In this document: piece after piece, positions 1-7,895 of the stretch
How positions within the stretch are numbered: position 1 is the first letter of the stretch
Layout of the letters: each line of letters begins with the position of its first letter
Origin: a virus
Length of the DNA: 28,754 nucleotides
Strand: one strand, 5' to 3'
IMG/VR virus record: IMGVR_UViG_3300038553_000013
Coordinates: 1-28,754 of that record
Made by a program: the position numbers and the translations under genes
The notes under the pieces: generated by a model
Databases searched by the model: none
The model's input: the letters and a program-made list of their open reading frames with translations, nothing else
Told to the model about the DNA's origin: nothing

Positions 1-1818
1 ACGTGCCGTTGTGACCGCCACTGCAGCAGCAGGGGCGACTTCTTCTTCGACTATCTCGCGGCGCCGGGCTGCTAGCCTTTGTTCGGCCAGCAATCGTTGA
101 ACCTTGCCCCAACTGATCGACATCGATCGGAGCGCAGCGAACGCGTAGACGCGGCAGTCGAGAGCTTCTTGCCTGGTGTTTGGCTTGGGCACCCAGTTGC
201 GTGTCGGAAAACCCTTCACGTACTTGGTTACCACGGCTTCAGACGTGAGCTGCTCGAACCAGGCACCGTCCCGATCGGCTGGGAAGTGGCAGTAACCGGG
301 CCCTGGTTTCTCAACCCTAAGCCGGCCGTAGATCATGTCCTTGGCAGCATCGACGCCGATGTTGAACAGCGCGATGCGGCCCTTGTTGTTCTTGCTCGCC
401 AGCTTGGGCCAGACGGGCTTGCCTTCGCCGCCCTGCCCCTTGACAGCCCACACACGACGCCGGGTCTTATCGCGAACGAAGTTGTAGACGGCGTCCGTGG
501 AGTGACCGCCTGAGTCGATGCATGTCGCTGCAACAGCTAGTTCTCGACCGTCTTCAGTGACTGTTGGCGTGAGCAAGTAGTCGTCCAGATCGTCCCAGAT
601 CTCGGGCGACGACGGGTCACCGTAGATAACGTGATGATCGATGGACCAAGATTCATCATCAATGCCCCAGCCAACCCGCTCGATTTCGAGCCGGTCGCCT
701 TGGACGTCAACTCCACAGGTAATCAGCAAGACCGCGGATGAGCACGACCCCATCCAATTTTGACGCGTAGCCCGCTCTTGCAGGCCGTGCATGTCGATCT
801 CTTCGCCACGCTCTTCCCAAGTTTCACCTAGCGACGTGTTCACCCACGTCTTCAGTCGCTCGGGGTTGCCCTTCGCTTCAATAAATGCTCGAGCGGTATC
901 GCACAGGCGTACCCATGGGGAGTATAGTTCCGAGAGGTGAAAGCCCGCTACACCCGTGAACTGCTCTTCTGCCCGCCATTCGCCACGGCGAATAGTTTGC
1001 CAACGCTCACCGTCAGTCCACACAGAACCGCAGTCATCAGCTGCGCAGACGTAGCCGGCAGTTTCTGGACGGCCTTCCTCCCACCGAACGTTGCTCCACT
1101 TGAGAACCTGCATTTCACCGCAGTGTGGGCACGGCACCCAGAACCGGCGGCGGTCGCTTTCTTCGAAGGCGGCCTCGATACGCGACACTGACTTCACTGT
1201 CGGCGTTGAGAATAGGCCGATCTTTCGGTTCCAGAAGGTGGTTGATCGCTTGCGTGCAAGCGATATTGGATCGCCTTCTGTGCCGGCCGAGGGCGGGTAA
1301 CGATCAACCTCGTCGCAAAGAACGATGCGTATCGGTCGTGACGCCAATGATGCGGCGCTGTTCGCGCCTGCCATGGTGATATGTCCGCCATCAAATGACT
1401 TGTGCAAGATGGTATTCTTTCCATCCCGAGATCGCACGTCTGAGACTTTGCCTTTCAGCGTCGGCGTGTCCCGCAGCATAGGCGCCAGCCGATCCTTCGA
1501 CCATGTCTGCGCCATCTCAATAGTAGGCTGCAACACAAGGGTCGGGCTGGGATCTTGGTCGATGTGAAAGCCGACAATGTTGTTCAGTATCTCTGTCTTG
1601 CCAACCTGAGCAGAGCTCATCACCACAACGGTATGGATGGCAGGATCGCTAAAAGCATCCATGATGCCGCGCTGGTACTCCGCGCGACGTGTATCCCATA
1701 TACCAGGTTCAGCGCTTGCTTCTGGGCTTAGCCGCCGCTCCATGTCGGCCCACTGACTTACGAGCAGGTCCGGGGGCGGTGCCAACACTGCCCACCAATC
1801 CTGTGCCGCCTCCAGCAT
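1..1818 (-). CDS. Terminase large subunit, GpA family (3' end outside window)
   Basis: This is the ATPase-nuclease motor that packages phage DNA into the prohead. The reading frame runs open to the left window edge, so at least 606 codons are present and the C-terminus is missing. Seen in the translation: an N-terminal segment of GpA type (RRLSPEASAEPG, about residues 28-39), Walker A SAQVGKT (69-75), Walker B IVLCDE (165-170), a CPHCG zinc knuckle, and nuclease-domain motifs DVQGDRLE and DSGGHSTD, with a late RQEALDCRVYA block. I chose the ATG at 1818 because the residues before the internal ATG at 1743 (for example SQWADM) already match the family. That start overlaps the TerS gene by about 110 bases. 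GTG codons just upstream are possible alternatives. It is the last of the leftward late genes seen here, directly after TerS. The identification is firm; only the start is uncertain. Confidence 0.95.
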   Translation of the reverse strand, partial: MLEAAQDWWAVLAPPPDLLVSQWADMERRLSPEASAEPGIWDTRRAEYQRGIMDAFSDPAIHTVVVMSSAQVGKTEILNNIVGFHIDQDPSPTLVLQPTIEMAQTWSKDRLAPMLRDTPTLKGKVSDVRSRDGKNTILHKSFDGGHITMAGANSAASLASRPIRIVLCDEVDRYPPSAGTEGDPISLARKRSTTFWNRKIGLFSTPTVKSVSRIEAAFEESDRRRFWVPCPHCGEMQVLKWSNVRWEEGRPETAGYVCAADDCGSVWTDGERWQTIRRGEWRAEEQFTGVAGFHLSELYSPWVRLCDTARAFIEAKGNPERLKTWVNTSLGETWEERGEEIDMHGLQERATRQNWMGSCSSAVLLITCGVDVQGDRLEIERVGWGIDDESWSIDHHVIYGDPSSPEIWDDLDDYLLTPTVTEDGRELAVAATCIDSGGHSTDAVYNFVRDKTRRRVWAVKGQGGEGKPVWPKLASKNNKGRIALFNIGVDAAKDMIYGRLRVEKPGPGYCHFPADRDGAWFEQLTSEAVVTKYVKGFPTRNWVPKPNTRQEALDCRVYAFAALRSMSISWGKVQRLLAEQRLAARRREIVEEEVAPAAAVAVTTAR

Positions 1819-2305
1819 CTCCACTGCCACTTTCGGCAGGTACAGGTATTCCCGCGATGGTGGTGCTGCTGAGCTCCGCGAGCGCTTCATGAATGGCCTT
1901 GGTCACGATGTCTCGGACCTCGGCAATGGATGCCAATCCGAAAATCGTAGGTGCAATTTTGGAAGGAAGGGCGAGCAGCTTGGCTCGTACCCGGCTAAAT
2001 GCTTCGGTGACCGAAAGGTGCACATCAGTCCTGGGCAATAGCTCGCGCCTGTCACGGGCGTTTTTCATCTCCATTGCGTCGGCTTGGCTCTTGGCAACTC
2101 GGGCTCTTTCCACCGACAGCCCAATACCATCTTCTGCTGTTCGGCCCGCGGCGACGCTTCGGATATGGGTCAGATATTGCTCGCGAACAACGTTTAGATC
2201 GTACTGTCCTGCTGGCATGCGACTGACAATCTGCTGGTCAAGCAGCTCGTAGAAGCGGCGCTCGGTTATGAACAGGTGGTCCGCGGCTTCGCCAATGGTC
2301 GACAT
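1709..2305 (-). CDS. Terminase small subunit, Nu1-like
   Basis: The 198-residue product is the DNA-recognition partner of the large terminase. The N-terminus (IGEAADHLFITERRFYELL) reads as the winged-helix DNA-binding domain of Nu1-type small terminases. A charged helical middle and a Gly/Pro/Ala-rich tail ending in a basic KPRSKR follow. I chose the ATG at 2305 because it begins exactly at the wing-helix domain and has a GGGGG stretch about 9 bases upstream. A longer in-frame reading from a TTG at 2401 adds 32 Arg/Gly/Pro-rich residues that look non-coding. The 3' end overlaps the large terminase start, consistent with coupled translation. The family call rests on the N-terminal domain plus position; the tail is not diagnostic. 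Confidence 0.85.
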   Translation of the reverse strand: MSTIGEAADHLFITERRFYELLDQQIVSRMPAGQYDLNVVREQYLTHIRSVAAGRTAEDGIGLSVERARVAKSQADAMEMKNARDRRELLPRTDVHLSVTEAFSRVRAKLLALPSKIAPTIFGLASIAEVRDIVTKAIHEALAELSSTTIAGIPVPAESGSGDAGGGTGLVGSVGTAPGPARKSVGRHGAAAKPRSKR

Positions 2306-2401
2306 GCTGCTGAACCCCCTATGCAACCGGGCGCCTACAATTACATCGGGGTGCCGAAATACCCTCGTCCGGGCAGGGCCCCAGGGGCCCCGCCGGGTCA
2401 A

Positions 2402-2728
2402 TCAGCCTGCCTTGGCCCTCATCCGCTCCAAATGCCGGGCTTCTGGGCTTCTGCACGGCAGCATCTCATGACAGCCACGACAGCGAGCAGAGAGGCCATC
2501 GGTGCCATAGCTGTGACGATAGAACTCCGTCTTCAGCTTTGACTGTCCGCATGCAGTACAAACCTTGCGGTCAGTGCTTGCCCTACAGCCTCGTTCAAGT
2601 GCCAATGCCACAGCGCATTGCTTGCAACGGCTGGCACGTCCAAGCTTCCCTCTCGCCTTTGGTGAGAACGCATCAGCAGCCTTGACTTCGCCGCATCTGG
2701 TGCACCGCTTCTCGTGATCGCTCACCAT
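2402..2728 (-). CDS. Twin zinc-finger phage protein, unknown function
   Basis: The 108-residue basic protein consists of two near-copies of one zinc-binding module. Finger 1 uses C9, C12, C35 and C38; finger 2 uses C57, C60, C83 and C86. In both, a CxxCG knuckle is followed by a basic loop and an RCKQC or RCRGCH knuckle. The repeat suggests an internal duplication. Such knuckles occur in the N-terminal part of many phage HNH-type proteins, but no HNH catalytic motif is visible, so a nuclease role is not claimed. It starts directly after the stop of the 218-residue gene (TAGATG) and precedes TerS. That position fits an accessory packaging or DNA-binding role (inference). Confidence 0.75.
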   Translation of the reverse strand: MVSDHEKRCTRCGEVKAADAFSPKARGKLGRASRCKQCAVALALERGCRASTDRKVCTACGQSKLKTEFYRHSYGTDGLSARCRGCHEMLPCRSPEARHLERMRAKAG

Positions 2729-3385
2729 CTACCTCATGGTAGCCATTGCCTGGGCGATACTAGCCTCGATCTCACGCTTGACGCTGTCACGCGCGATCTT
2801 GCTGACACGCTCGGTGAACCGGAAGCGCGGCTGGTACTTGGCCTGCCGCTCGAAGGCGACCAGCATGTTGAGCCGGGTCTTTTGCTTACCGCGTCCAGTG
2901 GTGACCTTGCGACCTCGCTTGGAGCCAAGGCCCCTCTTGCTGCGCACATCGAGGCGCTCATAGATGCCGGGTGCCAGGTGCTTCGTCTTGCCTGTGCCCT
3001 TCGATACGAACACGTTCGGCTTCGCCCTTAGCTTAGCGATCGCACCGCGACTGATGTTGCCGTACTGGTTGAGGCGTTGACCAACCGCGATGTTGATCGG
3101 GCTGCCAGGTTGAGGCGTTCGTAACCCACCCTGCTCTTGCCGCATCAGGTACATGGCCTGCTGATCTCGGACGAACACCCGAGCTTCAAGCTTGGCCTTG
3201 GTCGCAGACTGAAAGCCAATGGCTCGCCTGGTAAAAGGCGTTGGCCTGTCGAATATAGTGGGCAGCTGTTGCTCTAGCTTGGCTGCTGCGAACTTAGCCG
3301 TGTTGGTCAGGCCTCGCGCTAAGCCGAAGTTTAGGTTGCGCTGCACCTTCATCTGGATCGCACGAGACTGGGCTTCGAGTGACAT
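2729..3385 (-). CDS. Basic phage structural-type protein, unknown
   Basis: This 218-residue, Arg/Lys-rich protein contains a PTPFTRRA segment (about residues 48-55), ARVFVRDQQAMYL in the centre, a long basic stretch (KRGLGSKRGRKV) and a helical C-terminus. The layout is like small phage proteins of unknown function found near head and tail genes. I cannot assign a family with certainty; a neck or tail-completion role is only a guess. The start at 3385 has an AAGG about 6 bases upstream. It is the first gene of the late leftward group with the zinc-finger protein and the terminase pair, and it follows an interruption by an opposite-strand gene, so a late promoter may lie in 3386-3480. None could be identified by eye. 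Confidence 0.75.
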   Translation of the reverse strand: MSLEAQSRAIQMKVQRNLNFGLARGLTNTAKFAAAKLEQQLPTIFDRPTPFTRRAIGFQSATKAKLEARVFVRDQQAMYLMRQEQGGLRTPQPGSPINIAVGQRLNQYGNISRGAIAKLRAKPNVFVSKGTGKTKHLAPGIYERLDVRSKRGLGSKRGRKVTTGRGKQKTRLNMLVAFERQAKYQPRFRFTERVSKIARDSVKREIEASIAQAMATMR

Positions 3386-3480
3386 GTGCCCTTGCCTTTT
3401 CCCTAAACCTAGGCGAACAACTGGTGCCTCGGTCCGTCGCTACCGACCTAAAGGACACAATTTTCAGGAAGTAGACAGTT

Positions 3481-3684
3481 ATGGCTCTTTGCCGTTTAAC
3501 TTTGAGTTGGAATGGAAATCCACCGGTGTGGGTTAATCCAAAGAATGTGGTTTCGGTTTGGTCGCAGAGCGACGGCACGATGATTACCACCAACGCCACC
3601 GGCAAAGACGGTACAGCAACTGTTTACGTCATCGAAAATGCCGAGGTAGTCGCCCAATTACTTGACGAGGCCGAACGCAGATAA
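3481..3684 (+). CDS. FlbD-like small protein on the opposite strand
   Basis: The 67-residue product has the order of an FlbD-family protein: a short strand (RLTLSWNG), then PVWVNPKNV, a turn region and a second strand ending VYVIENAEVVAQLL. FlbD-like folds occur in flagellar loci and as orphan genes in alphaproteobacterial phages; the function here is unknown. An AGGAAG lies about 10-15 bases before the ATG. It lies in the opposite direction to all neighbours and is tail-to-tail with the next leftward gene (6 bases between stops). That is the arrangement of a moron, an extra gene with its own control. No clear promoter or terminator was seen, so independent expression is inference. Confidence 0.7.
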   Translation: MALCRLTLSWNGNPPVWVNPKNVVSVWSQSDGTMITTNATGKDGTATVYVIENAEVVAQLLDEAERR

Positions 3685-3690
3685 TCTCTC

Positions 3691-4005
3691 CTAAATTGGC
3701 GCATGATCCTCAAACGCCGAGCGCCCATGGAAGGTGGTATTCACCGCATAGACCTGGCGCCTTACTTGAACTTGGTCACCACCATGGCGCTCCAGGGCTG
3801 CGATCATAACCTGCCGGTGTGGGTTCCAGCGTTCGAAGTCGGCGTTGCACATGTCGTGCAGCCAATCCATGGTGTCTTGCCCTGCCTCGCGGTAGTTCTG
3901 CTGGTTGGTGCTGTAGAGGCCGGAGAAGCCGAGGGTGTTCCCTTCTAGGCGGTGCTCTACTGCTGCAACCAACTCATCGTTGGTACAAGTGGTGAGGTCG
4001 GGCAT
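3691..4005 (-). CDS. Hypothetical phage protein, 104 residues
   Basis: I do not recognise a family. The product is acidic at the N-terminus (DLTTCTNDELVAAVEHRL) and then Asn/Gln-rich with Trp and His. Two in-frame upstream readings exist, but the ATG at 4005 is the natural start because it overlaps the stop of the 63-residue gene by one base (TAATG), giving translational coupling. It ends 6 bases from the stop of the convergent FlbD-like gene. Its codon use resembles its neighbours. Confidence 0.7.
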   Translation of the reverse strand: MPDLTTCTNDELVAAVEHRLEGNTLGFSGLYSTNQQNYREAGQDTMDWLHDMCNADFERWNPHRQVMIAALERHGGDQVQVRRQVYAVNTTFHGRSAFEDHAPI

Positions 4006-4196
4006 TAGGCGGCGCGTTTGCCGGTTAGTGTTTCGACCACTTTCTCGATGCGGTCGGCATAGCTGCCCTTCTTGCGGAGGACGTAGAGATCGTCCAGTTC
4101 CTTGAGAACCTCTGCGAGCCACTGACGACGGACTGCGATCTTAGCGTTTGGTTCACCAGCAACGATCTTGCGGAGGGCCTCGCGGTCAACAGCCAT
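4005..4196 (-). CDS. Small hypothetical phage protein, 63 residues
   Basis: This short, mostly helical, basic protein (LRKIVAG, RRQWLAEVLKELDDLYVLRKK, RIEKVVETLTGK) is not recognised. The start is supported by a GGAG about 5 bases before the ATG at 4196. The gene begins a pair with the 104-residue gene through a TAATG junction. About 160 bases with hairpins separate it from the DUF6362-like gene, so it may head its own transcript. Confidence 0.7.
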   Translation of the reverse strand: MAVDREALRKIVAGEPNAKIAVRRQWLAEVLKELDDLYVLRKKGSYADRIEKVVETLTGKRAA

Positions 4197-4224
4197 TCCG
4201 ATCTCCAGCGATGCAGTGATTGGT

Positions 4225-4246
4225 GCCCAGCGTTATCGCCCTGGGC
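4225..4246. repeat. Small inverted repeat in intergenic gap
   Basis: GCCCAG at 4225-4230 pairs perfectly with CTGGGC at 4241-4246 around a 10-base loop. It lies upstream of the 63-residue gene in the leftward direction and has no run of T after it, so an intrinsic terminator is not supported. It could be a 5' leader hairpin or chance. Confidence 0.35.
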
Positions 4247-4339
4247 TGCGAGGGGCAGAACTTCAATCTACCGTTGTTGATGCCGTTTATGGGGCTAAGA
4301 GGCTCATTCGTCCAGAATGTTAGGAGAGTCCGGTAGAGC

Positions 4340-4370
4340 GCGGGCCTTTGGAAGCTTTTTAGCTGCCCGC
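4340..4370 (-). terminator. Hairpin at the end of the DUF6362-like gene, terminator-like but no T-run
   Basis: GCGGGC (4340-4345) pairs with GCCCGC (4365-4370), and inside it AGCT-TTTT-AGCT forms a second, nested stem. The structure straddles the stop codon of the leftward gene ending at 4359. The RNA in that direction lacks a T-tract after the stem, so it may reduce, pause or process the transcript rather than end it fully. Confidence 0.35.
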
Positions 4371-4901
4371 AGACTGCAAATTCTCGCGTGATCTGCGCTT
4401 ACGCGCCTGCCTCTCGGATGCCCAGACGGTGATTTCCTGCTCGTTTGCCTGCCTTGCCATTACTGAAGCGGCAAAATCCCTATGACGCTTCATGGTTGCC
4501 TCCTCCATGCGGATGCGCCAAGCGAACTCCTGCTCGGTCTCGAACTCTCCGTCAGGTGAGTGGCAGCCGTTGGCGACCCACAGGGCCCATCGGATTAGGG
4601 TGCGGCGATGCTCGGGGTAAGACAGCACTTTAGCGTTGATCAAGCCCTTGGCCTTTCCCTGGCCGATTAACAGCACTTCCATGTGCGTGATGTCGGAGGC
4701 CTTGGGGCGGAGCCGCTGTTTGTTGTTCTGCTCTTCATCAGCATATCCCCAATCGTCGTTGAAGTCCCATGTGCCTACTTGGGTCTTGTGACCGCCCCCG
4801 GGCAAGGCCCGAAGGACGCGTATGGCATAGACCAATGCATCCCGCATTAGACGTGGTGTCCAGAGCTCCTGTGAGCCTTTAGCGTACTGTGGGATGTGCA
4901 T
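4359..4901 (-). CDS. DUF6362-like phage protein
   Basis: The 180-residue product resembles DUF6362 proteins of alphaproteobacterial phages in the order of features. An N-terminal WTPRLMRDAL...VLRALPGG segment is followed by a loop with DFNDDWGY, then RLRPKASDITHMEVLL, a Trp-rich helix (RWALWVANG) and a C-terminal EFAWRIRMEEATMKRHRDFAASVMARQ that could act as a helix-turn-helix. The match is by eye and partial; the usual conserved W(L/A)RW core is altered. The C-terminus is strongly basic, suggesting nucleic-acid binding. It is coupled to the preceding gene by a TGATG junction at 4901. Confidence 0.6.
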   Translation of the reverse strand: MHIPQYAKGSQELWTPRLMRDALVYAIRVLRALPGGGHKTQVGTWDFNDDWGYADEEQNNKQRLRPKASDITHMEVLLIGQGKAKGLINAKVLSYPEHRRTLIRWALWVANGCHSPDGEFETEQEFAWRIRMEEATMKRHRDFAASVMARQANEQEITVWASERQARKRRSRENLQSAGS

Positions 4902-5287
4902 CAGTAGAACTGATCCTCAGTGACAATCTCGTTGTAGCGATCGCGTGGCATGGACCCGCAGATCAGCATGCGCCGGCTGTATTCCTCTATGCTTAGACCG
5001 TGCTGGCGAGCTCTGGAGGTGAGGTTGGCGCGGTCTCGCTGGGTCAGTGGCAGCACGACGAAGCAGTCTTGCTTGCGGCCCCAGCTAGGCAGCCCCCACT
5101 TCTTTGCCATGTCCCTGATGGTCTCAGGGCTCGTACCATCGCCAAGGGCTTCTGAGATAGCAGTGGATGCGTACCCACGGCCCAGGAGGAAGCCTACGAA
5201 GGCTGCCCAGTTGTTGGTCTTGCGTTCCTCGTAGGCGTTGCCGCCACGGAACCGTGATGTTCGGGGACGGCTGATCATGTCCAGCAT
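4901..5287 (-). CDS. Predicted HTH plus ribbon-helix-helix regulator
   Basis: The 128-residue product looks like two DNA-binding modules in a row. Residues about 32-67 (FLLGRGYASTAISEALG...IRDMAKKWGLP) have the spacing of a GcrA-type helix-turn-helix. Residues about 76-108 (CFVVLPLTQRDRANL...HGLSIEEYSRRML) read as a beta-strand and two helices of ribbon-helix-helix type. The combination is uncommon and is inferred by eye. The ATG at 5287 overlaps the previous stop as TGATG; a second ATG three codons later is possible. It may regulate late transcription in the leftward operon (inference). Confidence 0.65.
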   Translation of the reverse strand: MLDMISRPRTSRFRGGNAYEERKTNNWAAFVGFLLGRGYASTAISEALGDGTSPETIRDMAKKWGLPSWGRKQDCFVVLPLTQRDRANLTSRARQHGLSIEEYSRRMLICGSMPRDRYNEIVTEDQFY

Positions 5288-5505
5288 CAGGGCTGCTCCC
5301 CCAGCCAAGCTTCAATGGCGGTTCCCAGTGAGTCCACACACTTGTTCCAACCATCGATCTGCTCCGGTGACATCTCACTGTCCCCGCCGGCATCCCAAAC
5401 CCGATCGAGCCGCCAGTTACACTCCGCCCATTGCCCTAAACTCAGGGCGTACTGCCGAAACAGCTCACCCACTTCTCGCTCTACGTCCGCTCGTGCTGTT
5501 TCCAT
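5287..5505 (-). CDS. Small hypothetical phage protein, 72 residues
   Basis: This acidic helical protein contains several Trp (GQWAECNWRLDRVW, GWNKCVDSL). No family is recognised. Both ends are fused to neighbours by TGATG junctions, with the primase-helicase gene upstream and the HTH-RHH gene downstream, which supports it as a true gene of the replication operon. Confidence 0.7.
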   Translation of the reverse strand: METARADVEREVGELFRQYALSLGQWAECNWRLDRVWDAGGDSEMSPEQIDGWNKCVDSLGTAIEAWLGEQP

Positions 5506-7895
5506 CAGAATGGGGCCTTATCCATTTCTTTGATCTCGCGTTTCACGTCGTCAGGGATGCCGCTCCCCGGTTGCTCGATTGGTGGTGATTGCTCCCTGTG
5601 CCGCGATGCCGGCCGATCGCTCTTCCCAGTCCACCAGACGATCTTGAGGTCATTATCGCGGCCCATGTAGCCCGCGTTGATCAGCGCCGTTGTGGTGCGC
5701 TTTAGGAAGACCTGCAGCTCTTTGTTGCGAGCTTCTATCTCTTGCTCACTAGTGGCGAAGTTCATGCCTCGGCGTACACGGGCCTTGAACGCTTCATTGG
5801 AAACGCAGCGCTTGATCTGGGGCGGTGCCGTGCTACCCTGGGGCATATCTCCACCATCGTCTGTTTGGGCTGCCACCAAGGCGTCAAACACCAGCTTCTG
5901 ATCGCCGACCAGCTTTGTGACCTCTTCCTCGCTCTGTGTTGAGCTGTGCCGGGCTTGTCTGGCGCAAACCATGGTGGTGTAAGGCTCGCCATCATCATCA
6001 AGCTCGTTGAGCGTGACCTCCTCGAGCACGAACGACCAACCCTTATCCGAAACGCCGTTCTTGTTCTTCGCTAGGCGTGCTCGCCGAATAGGCCGACCCT
6101 GCCCGTCCAGGATCGGACGAGGCTCTTCCCGGCGGTTGGCCGGAATAGACATAAGCATCTTGATCTCGATGACATTCGGCACATTGGCAACGATGGCTGT
6201 GGAGCCGCGAACCTTGTTGCCGTTCGCGTTCATGTGGTGCACCAGGCACACGGTAGCGCCGGTGCGCTCCCGGATTCGTGTGACGCGACCCAAGACCTTG
6301 CTGGCCTCACCTGAACTGTTCTCGTCCATGCCCTCTGTGGCCATGGCCAAGGTGTCGATCGTGATCAGTTCGAGGCTGCCGTAGAACTCTTTCCATTCCA
6401 GGCATTCAGCAATGAACTTGTCGACCTGTTCGTCATTCATGAGCGAGAAGCCCAGCCCGCCGTTGGCGAACGGGTCCATGATGATGTAGGGAATGTCCGC
6501 GTCGGGGCTGATGCCCTGCGCCTTGAGGTACCCCTTGTAGCGGAGCTCTGTGCCCTTCCCATCTTCTACCGCCATGTGGATAACCGTGCCCTGGCGGGTC
6601 TTCCGATCGCCATATGGGAGGCCACGCGCGACCTTCATCCCTATATCCATTACCTTGAAGGACTTCCCCACCATACTTTCACCGGCGAGGATCAGCGTGC
6701 CGTTGCGCTCGATCAGCCCTTTGATAAGCCAGTCATACACCACGGGCTTCTTGGCAATGGCATTGCTGGTCTGGGCGCCGAAGCTCGAACGAGGCGGCTT
6801 TGGCCGGTAGACCGGAAGCCCATCAATAAGCATCTGTAGCTGTTTGTAGTCACCGCCGTGCTTCTCCACCCAGTCAGTGATGTCGTTGCCGTGGTCAAAG
6901 CCAGGTACGTGCTGTGCAAAATCGAGGACTCGGATTCGGCGGGCAACGCCCTTGAGGCTCTTAGCCAGAGCATCGGCTCGATCGCCTGCCTCGTCATTGT
7001 CTAGGCAGATCACAACGTCGGCGCCTTGAAAGCAGGCCGAGTGCGTTGCGGTCCAGTGCTTGGACCCGCTGCTGTTGGTGGTGCCGCAGAAGCCGAGAGA
7101 CGTGGCAGTGTCCGCGTCCTTTTCCCCCTCAACGATGAGGACCGGCTCGCCCTCGGCGATGGCTATCTCAACGGCCGGATGCCGGTAGATCGTGTGGTCA
7201 ACACCAGTCTCGAAAGTGCGCAGTTCGGCCGTCGGCCAGTCCTGCTTTTTCTTGTGGTCGTAGGCCGACCAGTCCTTGCCGGGACCGGGGCGCATGAAGT
7301 CGCCGGCCGATAGTCCCCAAACCCATGAACCGTCGGGCAGGCCCGATGGACGGCGCTGGAGGAAGGTCTTCCAGGTGCCCTTGCCATCCTTGGTCAGGGC
7401 ATAGCTGCCGTCCGGCATTTCAATCTGAAAGCGGCACACCTGGTACAGCAACTCGCCGTCCCGATCGGTGTAGTCGTATGTCTTGACCAGCTTTCGCTTT
7501 CCCTCGGCGGCGGAGGGTTGTGGGCGGGCTTTCTCCTGCCGGGGTTGTTCCGGTGCACGACGCTCACGCGGCTGACCTGCGGCTTCGCCTGGGAGCGATA
7601 TGCCAGCCATCTGAGCGACGGTCTCGACAGCCTCGGGGAAGTCCATGCCTTGGAGTTTGGTCAGGAACTCGAAGTGATCCCCTGAGGCACCGCACCCAAA
7701 GCAATGGTAGACGCCCTTCTCTGCCTCGGCATGGAAGCTTGGGGAGTTCTCGCCGTGGAAGGGGCAACACGCCCACATGTCACCACGGCCGGGGTTTGAC
7801 TTGCCGTTGTCCCAAGAAACGTTCTGGCCGACCACATCAGTGATCGGCACAGCTGACTTGATGTTCTCTAGCAGGGCTTCGGAAAAGCGTTCCAT
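5505..7895 (-). CDS. Phage replication primase-helicase (CHC2, Toprim, RecA-like helicase)
   Basis: The 796-residue product combines the two enzymes needed at the phage fork. In order: a CHC2 zinc finger (C44-P-F-H47 ... C65-F-G-C68), a Pro/Arg-rich linker, and a Toprim domain (VEGEKD at 255-260, CLDNDEAGD around 297-305). A RepA/AAA_25-type hexameric helicase follows (Walker A GESMVGKS 405-412, Walker B ITIDT 511-515, and LVHHMNANGN...RGS near 551-565). About 200 further residues with no clear motif complete it. Known members make RNA primers and unwind duplex DNA. The ATG at 7895 overlaps the stop of the methyltransferase gene (TGATG); a GTG one codon earlier is possible. It supports self-directed phage replication from an origin not identified here. 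Confidence 0.93.
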   Translation of the reverse strand: MERFSEALLENIKSAVPITDVVGQNVSWDNGKSNPGRGDMWACCPFHGENSPSFHAEAEKGVYHCFGCGASGDHFEFLTKLQGMDFPEAVETVAQMAGISLPGEAAGQPRERRAPEQPRQEKARPQPSAAEGKRKLVKTYDYTDRDGELLYQVCRFQIEMPDGSYALTKDGKGTWKTFLQRRPSGLPDGSWVWGLSAGDFMRPGPGKDWSAYDHKKKQDWPTAELRTFETGVDHTIYRHPAVEIAIAEGEPVLIVEGEKDADTATSLGFCGTTNSSGSKHWTATHSACFQGADVVICLDNDEAGDRADALAKSLKGVARRIRVLDFAQHVPGFDHGNDITDWVEKHGGDYKQLQMLIDGLPVYRPKPPRSSFGAQTSNAIAKKPVVYDWLIKGLIERNGTLILAGESMVGKSFKVMDIGMKVARGLPYGDRKTRQGTVIHMAVEDGKGTELRYKGYLKAQGISPDADIPYIIMDPFANGGLGFSLMNDEQVDKFIAECLEWKEFYGSLELITIDTLAMATEGMDENSSGEASKVLGRVTRIRERTGATVCLVHHMNANGNKVRGSTAIVANVPNVIEIKMLMSIPANRREEPRPILDGQGRPIRRARLAKNKNGVSDKGWSFVLEEVTLNELDDDGEPYTTMVCARQARHSSTQSEEEVTKLVGDQKLVFDALVAAQTDDGGDMPQGSTAPPQIKRCVSNEAFKARVRRGMNFATSEQEIEARNKELQVFLKRTTTALINAGYMGRDNDLKIVWWTGKSDRPASRHREQSPPIEQPGSGIPDDVKREIKEMDKAPF

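Noticed and set aside
2306-2401. Longer TerS start at the TTG at 2401
   Set aside because: The added residues are Arg/Gly/Pro-rich and precede the conserved winged-helix start.
4197-4358. Possible tRNA in the gap with several inverted repeats
   Set aside because: No cloverleaf, no T-loop consensus and no acceptor pairing could be made on either strand.
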